Source: Burkholderia dolosa
Lineage (GTDB): Bacteria > Pseudomonadota > Gammaproteobacteria > Burkholderiales > Burkholderiaceae
Reading direction: 5' to 3'
Assembly: GCF_902499135.1 (NCBI RefSeq)
Contig: NZ_CABVPR010000001.1
Span: forward strand, 1-64,000
DNA: 64,000 nucleotides
Shown: positions 8,764 to 17,260 of the stretch, piece by piece
Layout of the letters: each line of letters opens with the position of its first letter
Position numbering within the stretch: the first letter of the stretch is position 1
Position numbers and translations under genes: made by a program
The notes under the pieces: generated by a model
Told to the model about the DNA's origin: nothing
What the model saw: the letters and a program-made list of their open reading frames with translations, nothing else
Databases searched by the model: none

Positions 8764-9768
8764 ATGTCAGACATGCCTACCCGCCGTACGGACACCGACG
8801 ATCCTTATGCCCGCAGCTTCTCGACCTGCTATGCAGGCGTCGTTACCTTTCTGGCCGTCGTCACCGAGGGCAGCTTCGCGCGCGCGGCCGATCGTCTCGG
8901 CGTCGGCCGCTCGTCGGTCAGCCGCCACGTGCAGAAGCTCGAGGACCGGCTCGACGCGCGCCTGTTCCAGCGCACCACGCGCAGCATGTCGCTGACGCGC
9001 GAAGGCGAACTGTTCTACGAGAACTGCCGCCCCGGCATCGAGCATCTCGCGCAGGCGCTCGAGGACATGCGCGAGCTGCGCAGCGGGCCGCCGAGCGGCC
9101 ATCTGCGGATCGGCTCGACGCCCGGCTTCGGCCGCAAGATCATCGCGCCGCTGCTGCGCGACTTCCACGCGCAGTATCCGGACATCACGCTCGAGCTGCT
9201 GCTGAACGACCGCCCCGCCGACTTCTCCGCGGACCGCATCGACGTCGCGTTTCGCGACGGCCGCATGGAGGACAGCGCGATCGTCGCGCGCCGGCTGATT
9301 CCGATGCAGATGATCGTCTGCGCGTCGCCGTCGTATGCGCAGCGATACGGGCTGCCGCGCCACGTCGACGAGCTCGCGCAGCATCGCTGCATCAACCTGC
9401 GCACCGCATCGGGCCGCGTGACGGAATGGGAATTCAAGATCGACGGACTCGCGCAGCAGCGCCAGCTCGCCGCGCATCACACGTTCAACGACATGGATCT
9501 GGTCGTGCGCGCGGTGCTCGACGGGCTCGGCATCGCGCAGCTGCCCGCGTACCAGGTGTGCGACCTGCTCGCGGACGGCAAGCTCGTGAGCTGTCTCGGC
9601 CAGTACGCGCCGGACGACGGCGGCCACTATCTGTGCTATCTGAGCCGCAAGCATCTGCCGACGCGCATCCGCGTATTCATCGACTACATGATCGAGCAGA
9701 CGCGTGCGCGCGATCTGCAGTGTCTGACCGCGATGACGATGTTGCCGCCGCTGGAAGCCGTCGATTGA
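8764..9768 (+). CDS. LysR-family transcriptional regulator, likely ECF41 target
   Basis: A 334-residue LysR regulator. The N-terminal winged HTH covers roughly residues 20-80 (FLAVVTEGSFARAADRLGVGRSSVSRHVQKLEDRL), followed by the type-2 periplasmic-binding-like effector domain (SGHLRIGSTPGFGRKIIAPLL onward). The C-terminal part is normal length, so the gene looks intact. The ATG at 8764 was preferred over the upstream in-frame position because the ECF41 promoter's -10 ends at 8728. No catabolic operon adjoins it, so the regulon is unknown. Expression through the sigma factor would place it second in a regulatory cascade (inference). Confidence 0.88.
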   Translation: MSDMPTRRTDTDDPYARSFSTCYAGVVTFLAVVTEGSFARAADRLGVGRSSVSRHVQKLEDRLDARLFQRTTRSMSLTREGELFYENCRPGIEHLAQALEDMRELRSGPPSGHLRIGSTPGFGRKIIAPLLRDFHAQYPDITLELLLNDRPADFSADRIDVAFRDGRMEDSAIVARRLIPMQMIVCASPSYAQRYGLPRHVDELAQHRCINLRTASGRVTEWEFKIDGLAQQRQLAAHHTFNDMDLVVRAVLDGLGIAQLPAYQVCDLLADGKLVSCLGQYAPDDGGHYLCYLSRKHLPTRIRVFIDYMIEQTRARDLQCLTAMTMLPPLEAVD

Positions 9769-9997
9769 TGCATTCGATGCAACTTCGGATGCGCGTGTAT
9801 CACGCTGGCGGGCCGCGCGGTGTGCGCCTGCGATGCACGATCGTCGGGCGATGTGCGGATCGGTGTGCGGAGCAGCTCGCCGATCGTTGGCGGCATGCCC
9901 GTGCAACGCGCGCGAGTGCGGTACGCGGCGGCTTCGGCAGGCTTCGATACGTTGCGGCCGCGCGCGGAGGGCGCGCGTTCGTTCAAGGAGAACGATC

Positions 9998-10198
9998 GTG
10001 AGGGTCGTCGGCGGTGGTGGCGCAGGTGGCGCAGGTGGCGCAGGTGGCGCAGGTGGCGCAGGTGGCGCAGGTGGCGCAGGTGGCGCAGGTGGCGAGGATA
10101 TCGACAGTCCGGACGCGGGTGTCGACGCAACGAGTTTCGTTGCGTCGCGCACGCCGCGCCGCGGCCGCCGAACGCTGGACGCTGAACACCAACGCTGA
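9998..10198 (+). CDS. Candidate small Gly/Ala-repeat protein
   Basis: A GTG-initiated frame of 66 codons preceded by an ideal AAGGAG at 9985-9990 with a 7-base spacer. The first half is encoded by the 9-bp array and reads as a run of Gly-Ala-Gly tripeptides; the second half is polar and Arg-rich. The array length is a multiple of three, so copy-number change would keep the frame. No family is recognised and no promoter is evident, so it may be chance. Confidence 0.28.
   Translation: MRVVGGGGAGGAGGAGGAGGAGGAGGAGGAGGEDIDSPDAGVDATSFVASRTPRRGRRTLDAEHQR
10021..10092. repeat. 9-bp tandem repeat (CGCAGGTGG) x8
   Basis: Eight perfect consecutive copies of CGCAGGTGG. A VNTR-type array, expected to vary in copy number between strains. 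It falls inside the candidate small ORF starting at 9998. Confidence 0.97.
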
Positions 10199-10263
10199 GC
10201 GCACGTCGCCGCGTTCGCACCGACGCGCCCGGCACGATCATCGCCATGTGCGCCGGCCGCGGC

Positions 10264-10346
10264 GCCCTGCGCCCTGCGCCCTGCACTCGGCACTCGGCAC
10301 TCGGCACTCGGCACTCGGCACTCGGCACTCGGCACTCGGCACTCAG
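10264..10346. repeat. Heptamer arrays GCCCTGC x3 and CACTCGG x8
   Basis: Three copies of GCCCTGC (10264-10284) run directly into eight perfect copies of CACTCGG plus one variant CACTCAG (10284-10346). It lies downstream of the PRC-barrel gene and upstream of nothing on the plus strand. Confidence 0.95.
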
Positions 10347-10402
10347 CACCCTACATCGTGCACCCGGCGCTCATGCGCCGGGTGCCGCGGCGATACTGCC
10401 GA

Positions 10403-10831
10403 TCAATGCTTGTCGTCGACCTTCTTCGGCTTCGGCGGCGACGGCACCTTCGCGTACTGGAACGCCGGCGTCGCCTTCAACGCGTCTTTCGTCGCGCCCG
10501 GCAGATAGATGTTGCCGTTGCGCACGTCGAGCGACGCGATCGGCACCGCGACGTCGTGCGCGGCCACGCCGAGGAAGCCGCCGGCCGACACGATTGCCGC
10601 GGACACGGCGCCGTCCGGCGCGACGATCAGATCGCGCACCGTGCCGACCTTCTGGTTCTGGTCGTTGTACACGGCCTTGCCGAGCACGCTCTTCTTCACG
10701 CTCCAGCCTTCGAGCAGCGCCTGCGATTGCTCGACGGTCACGCTGAGCGGCTGCGTGCCTGCGACCTGCGCATGCGCGCTGACGCTCGATGCGAGAACGG
10801 TTGCTGCGATGAGGGTCTTGTAGAAAGCCAT
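10403..10831 (-). CDS. PRC-barrel domain protein, exported
   Basis: A 142-residue protein with a clear Sec signal peptide (MAFYKTLIAATVLASSVSAHA, cleavage after residue ~21). A PRC-barrel domain follows: SVLGKAVYNDQNQKVGTVRDLIVAPDGAVSAAIVSAGGFLGVAAHDVAVPIASL (described region ~47-101). PRC-barrel domains are small beta-barrels found in RimM, photosynthetic reaction centre H subunits and many exported stress proteins; the specific role here is unknown. The end is Lys/Pro rich. The start at 10831 is fixed by the signal peptide and a GGAG site about 12 bases before it. Heptamer arrays flank it on both sides. Confidence 0.85.
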   Translation of the reverse strand: MAFYKTLIAATVLASSVSAHAQVAGTQPLSVTVEQSQALLEGWSVKKSVLGKAVYNDQNQKVGTVRDLIVAPDGAVSAAIVSAGGFLGVAAHDVAVPIASLDVRNGNIYLPGATKDALKATPAFQYAKVPSPPKPKKVDDKH

Positions 10832-11346
10832 GCTTGTTGTACTCCGGTGAATTGTCGTCGGTTTCGACGTCGGCTCCGTGCCGCGCCGCATCGATCCGCT
10901 TGCGAAACGATGCGAAGCGGCCGGCGCTTCGACGCCCGCTCGGCGGTTGGCCGCACCGCCCCCATGCGCGCATCGTCGTGGCCAACCGGCCGCATCGATG
11001 CACGCATCGGGCCATGTTAGCGCCGCCCGCATATTGCTGCTTCGAACGCGATGTCGCAGCCGTGCACCGAGCGCGTGCGCGGCAGTTTCGGCGCGATAGC
11101 GACGTCCGGGCGACGAGCGGAGCGAAACGTGTGCCCGGCGGAGTCCATCTGCGAGCGGCGCGCCGCTACACTTCGCACGCGCTGCCGGCTGCCGGCTGCC
11201 GGCCGCTGGCCGGCCGCACGCGGTCAGCTCGACGCCGTCCCGTGTGCCGTGCCCGTGCCCGTACCCGTGTGCCGTGTCCCGTGCCCGGTGTCCGGTGTCC
11301 GGTGTCCGGTGTCCGGTGTCCCGTGCCCGGTGTCCGTGTCCGCAAT
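10832..11346. other. Intergenic region PRC-barrel gene / aroG end
   Basis: 515 bases upstream of the PRC-barrel gene and downstream of aroG. It contains a second heptamer array (11287-11335). No terminator with a T-run is seen after aroG, and no supported ORF. Confidence 0.5.
11287..11335. repeat. Heptamer repeat GGTGTCC x5 plus degenerate copies
   Basis: Five perfect tandem GGTGTCC copies (11287-11321), a CGTGCCC unit and one more GGTGTCC. The preceding ~60 bases are GTGCC/GTACC-type degenerate repeats. It ends about a dozen bases before the aroG stop at 11347. Confidence 0.9.
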
Positions 11347-12477
11347 CTACGCGTTGCGCGAATACACGCGTCGATGCCGGACCGCGTCCGCAAGCACGTC
11401 GAGCACGGGCTCGGTCTGCTTCCAGCTCAGGCATGCATCGGTGATCGACACGCCGTACTTCAACGGTACGCCGGGCTTCAGATCCTGACGTCCGGCCTCG
11501 AGATTGCTCTCGACCATCACGCCGACGATCCGGTGCTCGCCCTGCGACACCTGCCGCGCGAGATCGTGCGCGACGTCGATCTGCCTTTCATGCGACTTGT
11601 TCGAGTTCGCGTGCGAACAGTCGACCATCACCTGTTCGCGCAGCCCGGCCGCGCGCAGCACCGCGCAACTCGCCTCGACGTGCGCGGCATCGTAGTTCGG
11701 CCCGTTCTTGCCGCCGCGCAGGATCACGTGCGCATCGTCGTTGCCGCGTGTCTCGAAGATCGCGGCCATTCCCATCTTGGTCATCCCCATGAACGCGTGG
11801 CTCGCGCGCGCGGCGACGATCGCGTCCGACGCGACCTGCACGCCGCCGTCGGTGCCGTTCTTGAAGCCGATCGGACAGCTCAGCCCCGACGCGAACTGGC
11901 GGTGGCTCTGACTTTCGGTCGTGCGTGCGCCGATCGCACCCCACGCGATCAGATCGGCGATGTACTGCGGGCTCAGCAGGTCGAGAAATTCGGTCGCGGC
12001 CGGCAGGCCGAGCGCGTTGATGTCGAGCAGCAATTGCCGCGCGGCGCGCAGCCCTTCGTTGATCCGGAAGCTGCCGTCGAGACGCGGATCGTTGATGTAG
12101 CCCTTCCAGCCGACGGTCGTGCGCGGCTTCTCGAAGTACACGCGCATCGTGATCAGCAGGTCGTCCTTCAACGCATCGGCGGCGGCCTTCAGCCGGCGTG
12201 CATAGTCGAGCGCCTGGTCGTGATCGTGAATCGAGCACGGACCGACGACGAGCAGCAGCCGGTCGTCGCGGCCGTGCAGGATGTCGCCGATCGCACGGCG
12301 GGTCGCCTCGACGAGCGTCTGCGTGGCGGCCGGCACCGGCAGTTCGTCCTGCAGCAGCGCCGGAGAAATCAGCGGACGCACGGCGCCGATGCGGACGTCG
12401 TCGATGCGCGTGGTGTCCTGCGTCGCGTCGGCGCTGCCTACCTCGCGATCGTGCGCAGGATTGTCGAGGTTCTGCAT
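11347..12477 (-). CDS. aroG: 3-deoxy-7-phosphoheptulonate (DAHP) synthase, class I
   Basis: First enzyme of the shikimate pathway: condenses phosphoenolpyruvate and erythrose 4-phosphate to DAHP. The 376-residue protein shows the class I (AroFGH) motifs LLVVGPCSIHD, MRVYFEKPRTTVGWKGYINDPRLDGS (residues ~110-135), GARTTESQSHR, GFKNGTDG and the metal-binding VDCSHANSNK. The N-terminal ~25 residues are longer than in E. coli AroG. The ATG at 12477 has GGAG-like bases upstream (GGAGAATTCCC). Monocistronic on the minus strand; feedback specificity cannot be read from sequence by eye. Confidence 0.94.
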   Translation of the reverse strand: MQNLDNPAHDREVGSADATQDTTRIDDVRIGAVRPLISPALLQDELPVPAATQTLVEATRRAIGDILHGRDDRLLLVVGPCSIHDHDQALDYARRLKAAADALKDDLLITMRVYFEKPRTTVGWKGYINDPRLDGSFRINEGLRAARQLLLDINALGLPAATEFLDLLSPQYIADLIAWGAIGARTTESQSHRQFASGLSCPIGFKNGTDGGVQVASDAIVAARASHAFMGMTKMGMAAIFETRGNDDAHVILRGGKNGPNYDAAHVEASCAVLRAAGLREQVMVDCSHANSNKSHERQIDVAHDLARQVSQGEHRIVGVMVESNLEAGRQDLKPGVPLKYGVSITDACLSWKQTEPVLDVLADAVRHRRVYSRNA

Positions 12478-12907
12478 GGGAATTCTCCGGGGACGTCTGC
12501 AATGATGGGGAGGCTCGATTATGGCATCCGGCGACGCGGCGGTGACCGCGACTGGCCGTTCGGCCAGGTGTCCGAATGCGGCCGCGGCGCCTACGATCAG
12601 GATTCGCCCCGGCCTTGCTCATCCCGCCATCATGAAAAGTCCGTCCGCCGCACCGCTGCTTGCACCGCCGCCATATGTCGCACGCCCTGCCGCGACCGAG
12701 GTTCACGCGCACGTGTCGCGCTTCGGTGCGAACGGCGACGAGCACGTCCGCTTCGCGCGGCGCGCGTATGGCGGCGATGCGGGCAAAGGGCATCGGCGCC
12801 GCGGAGAAAACCGGATACCGCTGCGAACTCGGCCGGCGTCGGATCCCGCGCACGTTGCTCGGCATGCGCGGCAGCACCGGCCCTGGCGCGCGGTGTCGGA
12901 CGATCGG
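12478..12907. other. Intergenic region aroG / yceH
   Basis: 430 bases upstream of aroG and downstream of yceH, both on the minus strand. A short CTGGCCG-TT-CGGCCAG hairpin (12552-12567) lies ~75 bases before aroG but has no T-run. No supported gene; long open frames here are out-of-frame extensions. Confidence 0.45.
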
Positions 12908-13606
12908 TCAGTCCGCGTCGGCGTCGATGCCGAGTTCGGCCGCCATCCGGCGAACGAGCGCGTTCAGTCGCGCGACTTCGTCCGCAAGACGCTTCTGCTC
13001 GGCCTTCAGCGCCTCGAATTCGGAAAGCGGCACGGAATCCGCGCCCGTCGCGTCGGCGGCGCCCGCGTAATCGGCGGCGTTCACTGCGCCGCACATCAGA
13101 TGCATCCAGCGGTTCTCGCGCGCACCCGGCGCGCGCGGCAGCCGCACGACGAGCGCCGGTTCGCGCGCGGCGAGCTCGTCGAGAAACGCCTCGACCGACG
13201 AAATGTCCGCGAACCCGTGCAGCCGCGCGCTGTTCAGCCGCAGTTCGGCGGCCGTCTGCGGGCCGCGCAGCAGCAGGACCGTCAGCAGCGCGATTGCCTG
13301 GCTCGGAATCCCGAGCACGCGGTTCATGTTGTGCTCGAAACGCGGCACGCGGCTGCTGCTGCCTTCCATCACGAGGCTCAGGTGCTTCAGTCCGTCGAGC
13401 GCGGCGGTCACCTCGTCCTCGGTGACGTTCATCACCGGCGCACGCGCGGTCTTCTGGTTGCAGCCGGCAGTCAGCGCGTTCAGCGACAGCGGATAGGTGT
13501 CCGGCACCGTGTGCTGCTTCTCGACGAGCACGCCGAGAATGCGGGCCTCAAGGGCGGTCAGTTCGCGAATGGCGCGGGGCGTGGGCGTATCCGGCGTGGT
13601 GTTCAT
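12908..13606 (-). CDS. YceH family (DUF480) protein
   Basis: A 232-residue member of the YceH/DUF480 family, two winged-helix domains in tandem. Visible motifs are LTALEARILGVLVEKQHTVPDTYPLSLNAL near the N-terminus, TAGCNQKTARAPVM, and LTVLLLRGPQTAAELR starting the second half. The C-terminal ~35 residues are a charged helix, probably a coiled coil (EFEALKAEQKRLADEVARLNALVRRM). Function is not established for the family. The start at 13606 was chosen because it begins the family alignment a little upstream of LTALEA; the frame stays open further upstream, but without motif support. Confidence 0.88.
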   Translation of the reverse strand: MNTTPDTPTPRAIRELTALEARILGVLVEKQHTVPDTYPLSLNALTAGCNQKTARAPVMNVTEDEVTAALDGLKHLSLVMEGSSSRVPRFEHNMNRVLGIPSQAIALLTVLLLRGPQTAAELRLNSARLHGFADISSVEAFLDELAAREPALVVRLPRAPGARENRWMHLMCGAVNAADYAGAADATGADSVPLSEFEALKAEQKRLADEVARLNALVRRMAAELGIDADAD

Positions 13607-13955
13607 GAGTGGCGTCGCGGCAGCTGCAAAAGGAGAAAACGGATCGCGGCTGTTCGGCACAGCCGCCGAGCGAGCCATATGATAGCTCGCGAGCCGCGGC
13701 GCGACTGCGATTCGCACCGCGTCGCACGGTGCGGCCGCAGTCGTCTTTCGTCCAACGTATCGGCGCGGCCGCACGACGGCTCACGCGCGCGGCGCGCGTT
13801 TGCGCGACCCGCATGCCGGCGCTACGATACGCGCTCATCCGGACGCACACGGCACGCCGCACGGCAGCCCGTGCGCCGCACACGCGGCCCGTCCCGCACG
13901 CTGCGCGATCGTCGCGCGTGTGCCGCTCCGTTCAACGCCGTTCACCGTCACCGCC
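13607..13955. other. Divergent intergenic region yceH / SDR gene
   Basis: 349 bases between divergent starts. It should hold both promoters. I see no clear palindrome, repeat or RNA structure. Confidence 0.4.
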
Positions 13956-14723
13956 ATGAACTCATCCACCCGCGTATCCAACGTGCGCGCCATCGTCACC
14001 GGCCACACGCGCGGCCTCGGCGCAGCGCTTGCCGAGCAGCTGCTGCAGCAAGGCATCGCCGTGCTCGGCTTGTCGCGCAGCCGCCATGCGACGCTCGCCG
14101 CACAGGCCGGCGACCGCCTCGCCGAAGTCGAGCTCGATCTGTCAAATCCGTCGGCCGTCGCCACGTGGCTGGCCGGCGATACGCTGCGCAGCTTCGTCAA
14201 CGGCGCATCGATCGTGCTGCTGTTCAACAACGCGGGCGTCGTCGAGCCGATCGGGCCGCTTGCCGCGCAGGATCCCGTCACGATCGCCGGCGCGGTCGGC
14301 CTGAACGTCGCGACGCCGCTGATGCTGTCGGCCGCCATTGCGCACGCCACATCCGGGCCGACCGAGTTGCGGATCGTCCACGTGTCGAGCGGCGCCGCGC
14401 GCAATGCGTATGCGGGCTGGAGCGTCTATTGCGCGACCAAGGCCGCGCTCGACCATCACGCGCGCGCCGTTGCGCTCGACACGAATCGCGCGCTGCGGAT
14501 CTGCAGCGTCGCGCCGGGCGTCGTCGACACCGGCATGCAGGCGACGATCCGCGCGACCGGCACCGACCGCTTCCCGCTGCGTGACAAGTTCGACCAGCTG
14601 AAAGCAAGCGGCGCGCTCGCGACGCCGGACGCGGCCGCGCGGCAGCTCATCGGCTACGCACTCAGCGATGCGTTCGGCTCGGTGCCGACGGCCGACGTGC
14701 GCGAACTGCCGCCCGTGCTCTGA
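13956..14723 (+). CDS. Short-chain dehydrogenase/reductase (SDR)
   Basis: A 255-residue classical SDR. The NAD(P)-binding glycine motif is VTGHTRGLGAALAE (residues ~14-27), the NNAG motif is present (LLFNNAGVVEP), the catalytic Ser lies in VHVSSGAA and the YxxxK pair in YCATKAALD. The Ser-Tyr-Lys triad is complete, so the enzyme should be active. The glycine motif with an Arg rather than an acidic residue hints at NADP(H) preference, resembling sepiapterin-reductase-like SDRs. Substrate unknown. It is convergent with the MOSC gene, 23 bases away, and has no operon partner. Confidence 0.88.
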   Translation: MNSSTRVSNVRAIVTGHTRGLGAALAEQLLQQGIAVLGLSRSRHATLAAQAGDRLAEVELDLSNPSAVATWLAGDTLRSFVNGASIVLLFNNAGVVEPIGPLAAQDPVTIAGAVGLNVATPLMLSAAIAHATSGPTELRIVHVSSGAARNAYAGWSVYCATKAALDHHARAVALDTNRALRICSVAPGVVDTGMQATIRATGTDRFPLRDKFDQLKASGALATPDAAARQLIGYALSDAFGSVPTADVRELPPVL

Positions 14724-14746
14724 GCAAGCGCGCCGGCTACCGGCGC

Positions 14747-15451
14747 TCACCCTTCGAGCCGCTTCGTCCAGTCTTCGACCCGACGTTGCGTGCGGCGCTT
14801 GTCGAGCATCGTGCGCCATGCGAGCGGCAGCGCACGAACGTCGCACAGCGCGTCGAGCGCATCGATGTCGAGCGTGCGGCGGTACAGCACGTCGAGCACC
14901 GCCGACAGCGGCCATCGCGGATACGGTCGCGCGTGCAGCGCGAGCACGTCGCCGGGCGCGGCCCAGCCTTCCTGCAGCACACGGTAGTACCAGCCGGTGC
15001 GTCCGCTCTGCTGCACGAGCCACGCCATCTTCGGATGGTCGAAGCGCACGTTGAGCTTCCAGCACGGCTGCCGCGACTGCGAGATCTCGAGCACCGCGCC
15101 GCCGAGCGTGAATACATCGCCGATGCACACGTCCTGCTCGGTCACGCCGTGCGTCGACAGGTTCTCGCCGAACGCGCCCGGCTGCGCGAGCACGTCGCGC
15201 GCGCCGATCTCGCGGATCCACCACGCGTAATGATCGTGCGCATAGTGATGGACGGCCTTGTCCGGGCCGCCGTGATGTCGGGCGTCAGCGTGCTCGTCGC
15301 CGGCAAACCCGAGCGCGCCGAGCCACAGCCGCGCGTCGACCGGCCGCTTGTCGATCGCGCTCGCGTGGCACGAGCCGGCCAGCGGCCGGCTCGTGCCGAC
15401 GCGCACCGCGCCGATATCGACCGCGATCGGCACAAGCGCGTCGCCGCTCAT
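14747..15451 (-). CDS. MOSC domain protein (YiiM family)
   Basis: A 234-residue MOSC-domain protein of the YiiM type. The core has AIDKRPVDARLWLGALGFAGDEHADARHHGGPDKAVHHYAHDHYAWW (residues ~37-83), PGAFGENLSTHGVTEQDVCIGDVF, and the conserved cysteine in QSRQPCWKL, the presumed molybdenum-cofactor/sulfur ligand. E. coli YiiM reduces N-hydroxylated bases as part of detoxification. The start ATG at 15451 overlaps the stop of the DapA-like gene by 4 bases (translational coupling), so it belongs to the aldolase/DapA-like operon. Why a MOSC protein sits there is unclear. Confidence 0.85.
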   Translation of the reverse strand: MSGDALVPIAVDIGAVRVGTSRPLAGSCHASAIDKRPVDARLWLGALGFAGDEHADARHHGGPDKAVHHYAHDHYAWWIREIGARDVLAQPGAFGENLSTHGVTEQDVCIGDVFTLGGAVLEISQSRQPCWKLNVRFDHPKMAWLVQQSGRTGWYYRVLQEGWAAPGDVLALHARPYPRWPLSAVLDVLYRRTLDIDALDALCDVRALPLAWRTMLDKRRTQRRVEDWTKRLEG

Positions 15452-16344
15452 GCGCCGACCGCGTCCGGCAGCGCCGCGAGCAGGCGCTCGAGCTCGCGCG
15501 TGCGCGCGTCGCCGAGCGGCTGCAGCGGCTTTCTCGGTTCGCCGGCGTCGAAGCCGCGCAAGCGCAGGCCGGCTTTCACGGTCACCGGCAGCCCGCCGCT
15601 GACGATGAACTGCAGCAGCGGCAGCTGCGCATGGAACACTGCTCGGGCCCGCGCGAGATCGCCCGCCCGCATCGCGTCGAACAGCGCGAGCGGCAACGCG
15701 GCGTTCAGGTTCGGCGCGGCCGTGCACCAGCCGGCCGCACCCGCCGCCAGCGCCGCGAGCGCCATCGGGTTGCTGCCGTTGTAGAACGGAATCGCGCCGT
15801 CGCTCAGCTGCGCGAGCCGGTGCATCCGGCCGATGTCGCCGGTGCTCTCCTTGACCATCGTCACGTTGTCGACCGCTCTGCAGATCGTCGCGATCAGATC
15901 CGGCGACATGTCGACGCCGCTCGTCGCCGGATTGTTGTACAGCATGATCGGGATGCCGATCGCGTCGCCGATCGCGCGATAGTGCGCGACGATCTCGTCG
16001 TTGCCGAGCTTCCAGTACGACACCGGCAGCACCATCACCGCATCGGCGCCCGTCTGCTCGGCGAAGCGTGCGCGGCGCACGGCGCCGGCCGTCGTCAGAT
16101 CCGAAATGCCGACGACGGTCGGCACGCGCCCGCGCACCGCGCGAATCGACGCGTCGGCGACCGCATCCCATTCCGCGTCGGTCAGATACGCGCTTTCGCC
16201 GGTGCTGCCGAGCGGCGCGATCGCATGCACGCCGTCGCCGATCAGCCGTTCGATCAGTGCGCCGAGCGCTTTCAGGTCGACGCCGCCGTCGGCGGAGAAC
16301 GGCGTAACCGGGTAGGCAATGATGCCTTTCAACAGGATTGACAC
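15448..16344 (-). CDS. DapA/NAL-family (dihydrodipicolinate synthase-like) lyase
   Basis: A 298-residue TIM-barrel class I aldolase. The Schiff-base lysine is K165 (TMVKESTGD), the catalytic tyrosine is Y136 (MLYNNPATSG), and the GSTGE substrate-carboxylate loop is at residues 47-51 (PLGSTGESAYL). The three give a full catalytic set. Lysine-biosynthetic DapA is unlikely: the gene is linked to a class II aldolase and a cupin regulator, which suggests a catabolic keto-acid lyase or dehydratase. The substrate cannot be told from sequence alone. It lies 52 bases after the aldolase stop and overlaps the MOSC gene. Confidence 0.87.
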   Translation of the reverse strand: MSILLKGIIAYPVTPFSADGGVDLKALGALIERLIGDGVHAIAPLGSTGESAYLTDAEWDAVADASIRAVRGRVPTVVGISDLTTAGAVRRARFAEQTGADAVMVLPVSYWKLGNDEIVAHYRAIGDAIGIPIMLYNNPATSGVDMSPDLIATICRAVDNVTMVKESTGDIGRMHRLAQLSDGAIPFYNGSNPMALAALAAGAAGWCTAAPNLNAALPLALFDAMRAGDLARARAVFHAQLPLLQFIVSGGLPVTVKAGLRLRGFDAGEPRKPLQPLGDARTRELERLLAALPDAVGA

Positions 16345-16396
16345 GATGGATGCTCCGTAACGATAGGTGGTCGGGGCGAATGGATCGGCGCGGCGC

Positions 16397-17179
16397 TCAC
16401 GCGATGCAGTCGGGATGCGTGCGCAAGGCGCGGCGCGCGTAGTAGTCGAACGTCACCGCGTCGCGCTTCGGCTTCGAGATCCAGTCGTGCGCGTCGCGCG
16501 CGAGCGCCGGCGGAATCGGCCGGATTTCACCGGCCGACATCGCGAGCAGTTGCAGCTTCGCGGCGCGCTCGATCAGCAGCGCGAGCATGCACGCTTCCTC
16601 GATCGTCTTGCCGACCACGAGCTGGCCGTGATGCGACAGCAGGATCGCGCGCTTGTCGCCGAGCGCGTTCGCGATGATTTCGCCTTCCTCGTTGCCGACC
16701 GGCACGCCGGGCCAGTCCTTCAGGAACGCGCAATCGTCGTGCAGCGGACACGTATCCATGTGCGACACGACGAGCGGCTGCTCGAGCATCGACAGTGCGG
16801 CGACGTGCAGCGGGTGCGTATGGATGATGCAGTTCACGTCAGGGCGCGCGCGGTAGATCCACGTATGGAACCGGTTGGCCGGATTCGGGATGCCTTCGCC
16901 GTCGACGACGTCGAGATCCTCGTTCACCTGCAGCAGGTTCGCGGCCGAAATCTCGTCGAACCCGAGCCCGAGCCGCTGCGTGTAGTACGTGCCGGCGTCG
17001 CCCGCACGACAGGTGATCTGCCCGGCGAGCCCCGAGTCGTGTCCGGCGTCGAACAGGATCCGGCACGTCAGCGCGAGCTTCTGCCGGGCGTTCCAGCCGC
17101 TGTCGCCCACCTCGTTTTCCAGACGCCGCTCCGCCAGCGCGACCAGCGTTTCCTTCGTCAAATTCAGCGTTTCAGCCAT
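16397..17179 (-). CDS. Class II aldolase/adducin family protein
   Basis: A 260-residue zinc-dependent class II aldolase/adducin-fold protein. Metal-binding histidines are in IIHTHPLHVAAL (HxH, residues ~128-130) and SHHGQLVVG. An N-terminal LAGQITCRAG matches the GNxS-type phosphate loop position but lacks the usual Asn-Ser pair, so a non-phosphorylated substrate is possible. The start at 17179 has an excellent AGGAGGTGCT site. First gene of the operon aldolase - DapA-like - MOSC, diverging from the XRE-cupin regulator; a perfect palindrome 82 bases upstream is the probable operator. Confidence 0.85.
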   Translation of the reverse strand: MAETLNLTKETLVALAERRLENEVGDSGWNARQKLALTCRILFDAGHDSGLAGQITCRAGDAGTYYTQRLGLGFDEISAANLLQVNEDLDVVDGEGIPNPANRFHTWIYRARPDVNCIIHTHPLHVAALSMLEQPLVVSHMDTCPLHDDCAFLKDWPGVPVGNEEGEIIANALGDKRAILLSHHGQLVVGKTIEEACMLALLIERAAKLQLLAMSAGEIRPIPPALARDAHDWISKPKRDAVTFDYYARRALRTHPDCIA

Positions 17180-17260
17180 AGCACCTCCTGAATGGGTCGG
17201 GTATGCCGCGTCGATCGCCGTGCGTTGCGTTTCGCGATCGCGTGACACTCGATACATTGT

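Larger units (their letters stand above)
9769..10402. other. Repeat-rich intergenic region
   Basis: 634 bases between the LysR gene and the PRC-barrel gene. It contains a 9-bp tandem array (10021-10092), a candidate small ORF carrying it, a heptamer array (10264-10346) and a hairpin (10361-10384) with no T-run. Nothing else is recognisable. Confidence 0.6.

Noticed and set aside
10361-10384. Hairpin CACCCGGCGC/GCGCCGGGTG after the PRC-barrel gene as a terminator
   Set aside because: Stem is good, but no T-run follows on the minus strand, so it is not called as a terminator.
10014-10508. Plus-strand ORF of 164 codons with Val-Ala-Gln repeats
   Set aside because: It runs across the 9-bp and heptamer arrays and into the PRC-barrel gene from the opposite strand; frame openness comes from repeats.
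12521-14584. 687-codon plus-strand frame over yceH and the SDR gene
   Set aside because: Antisense to yceH and out of frame with the SDR; no domain match.
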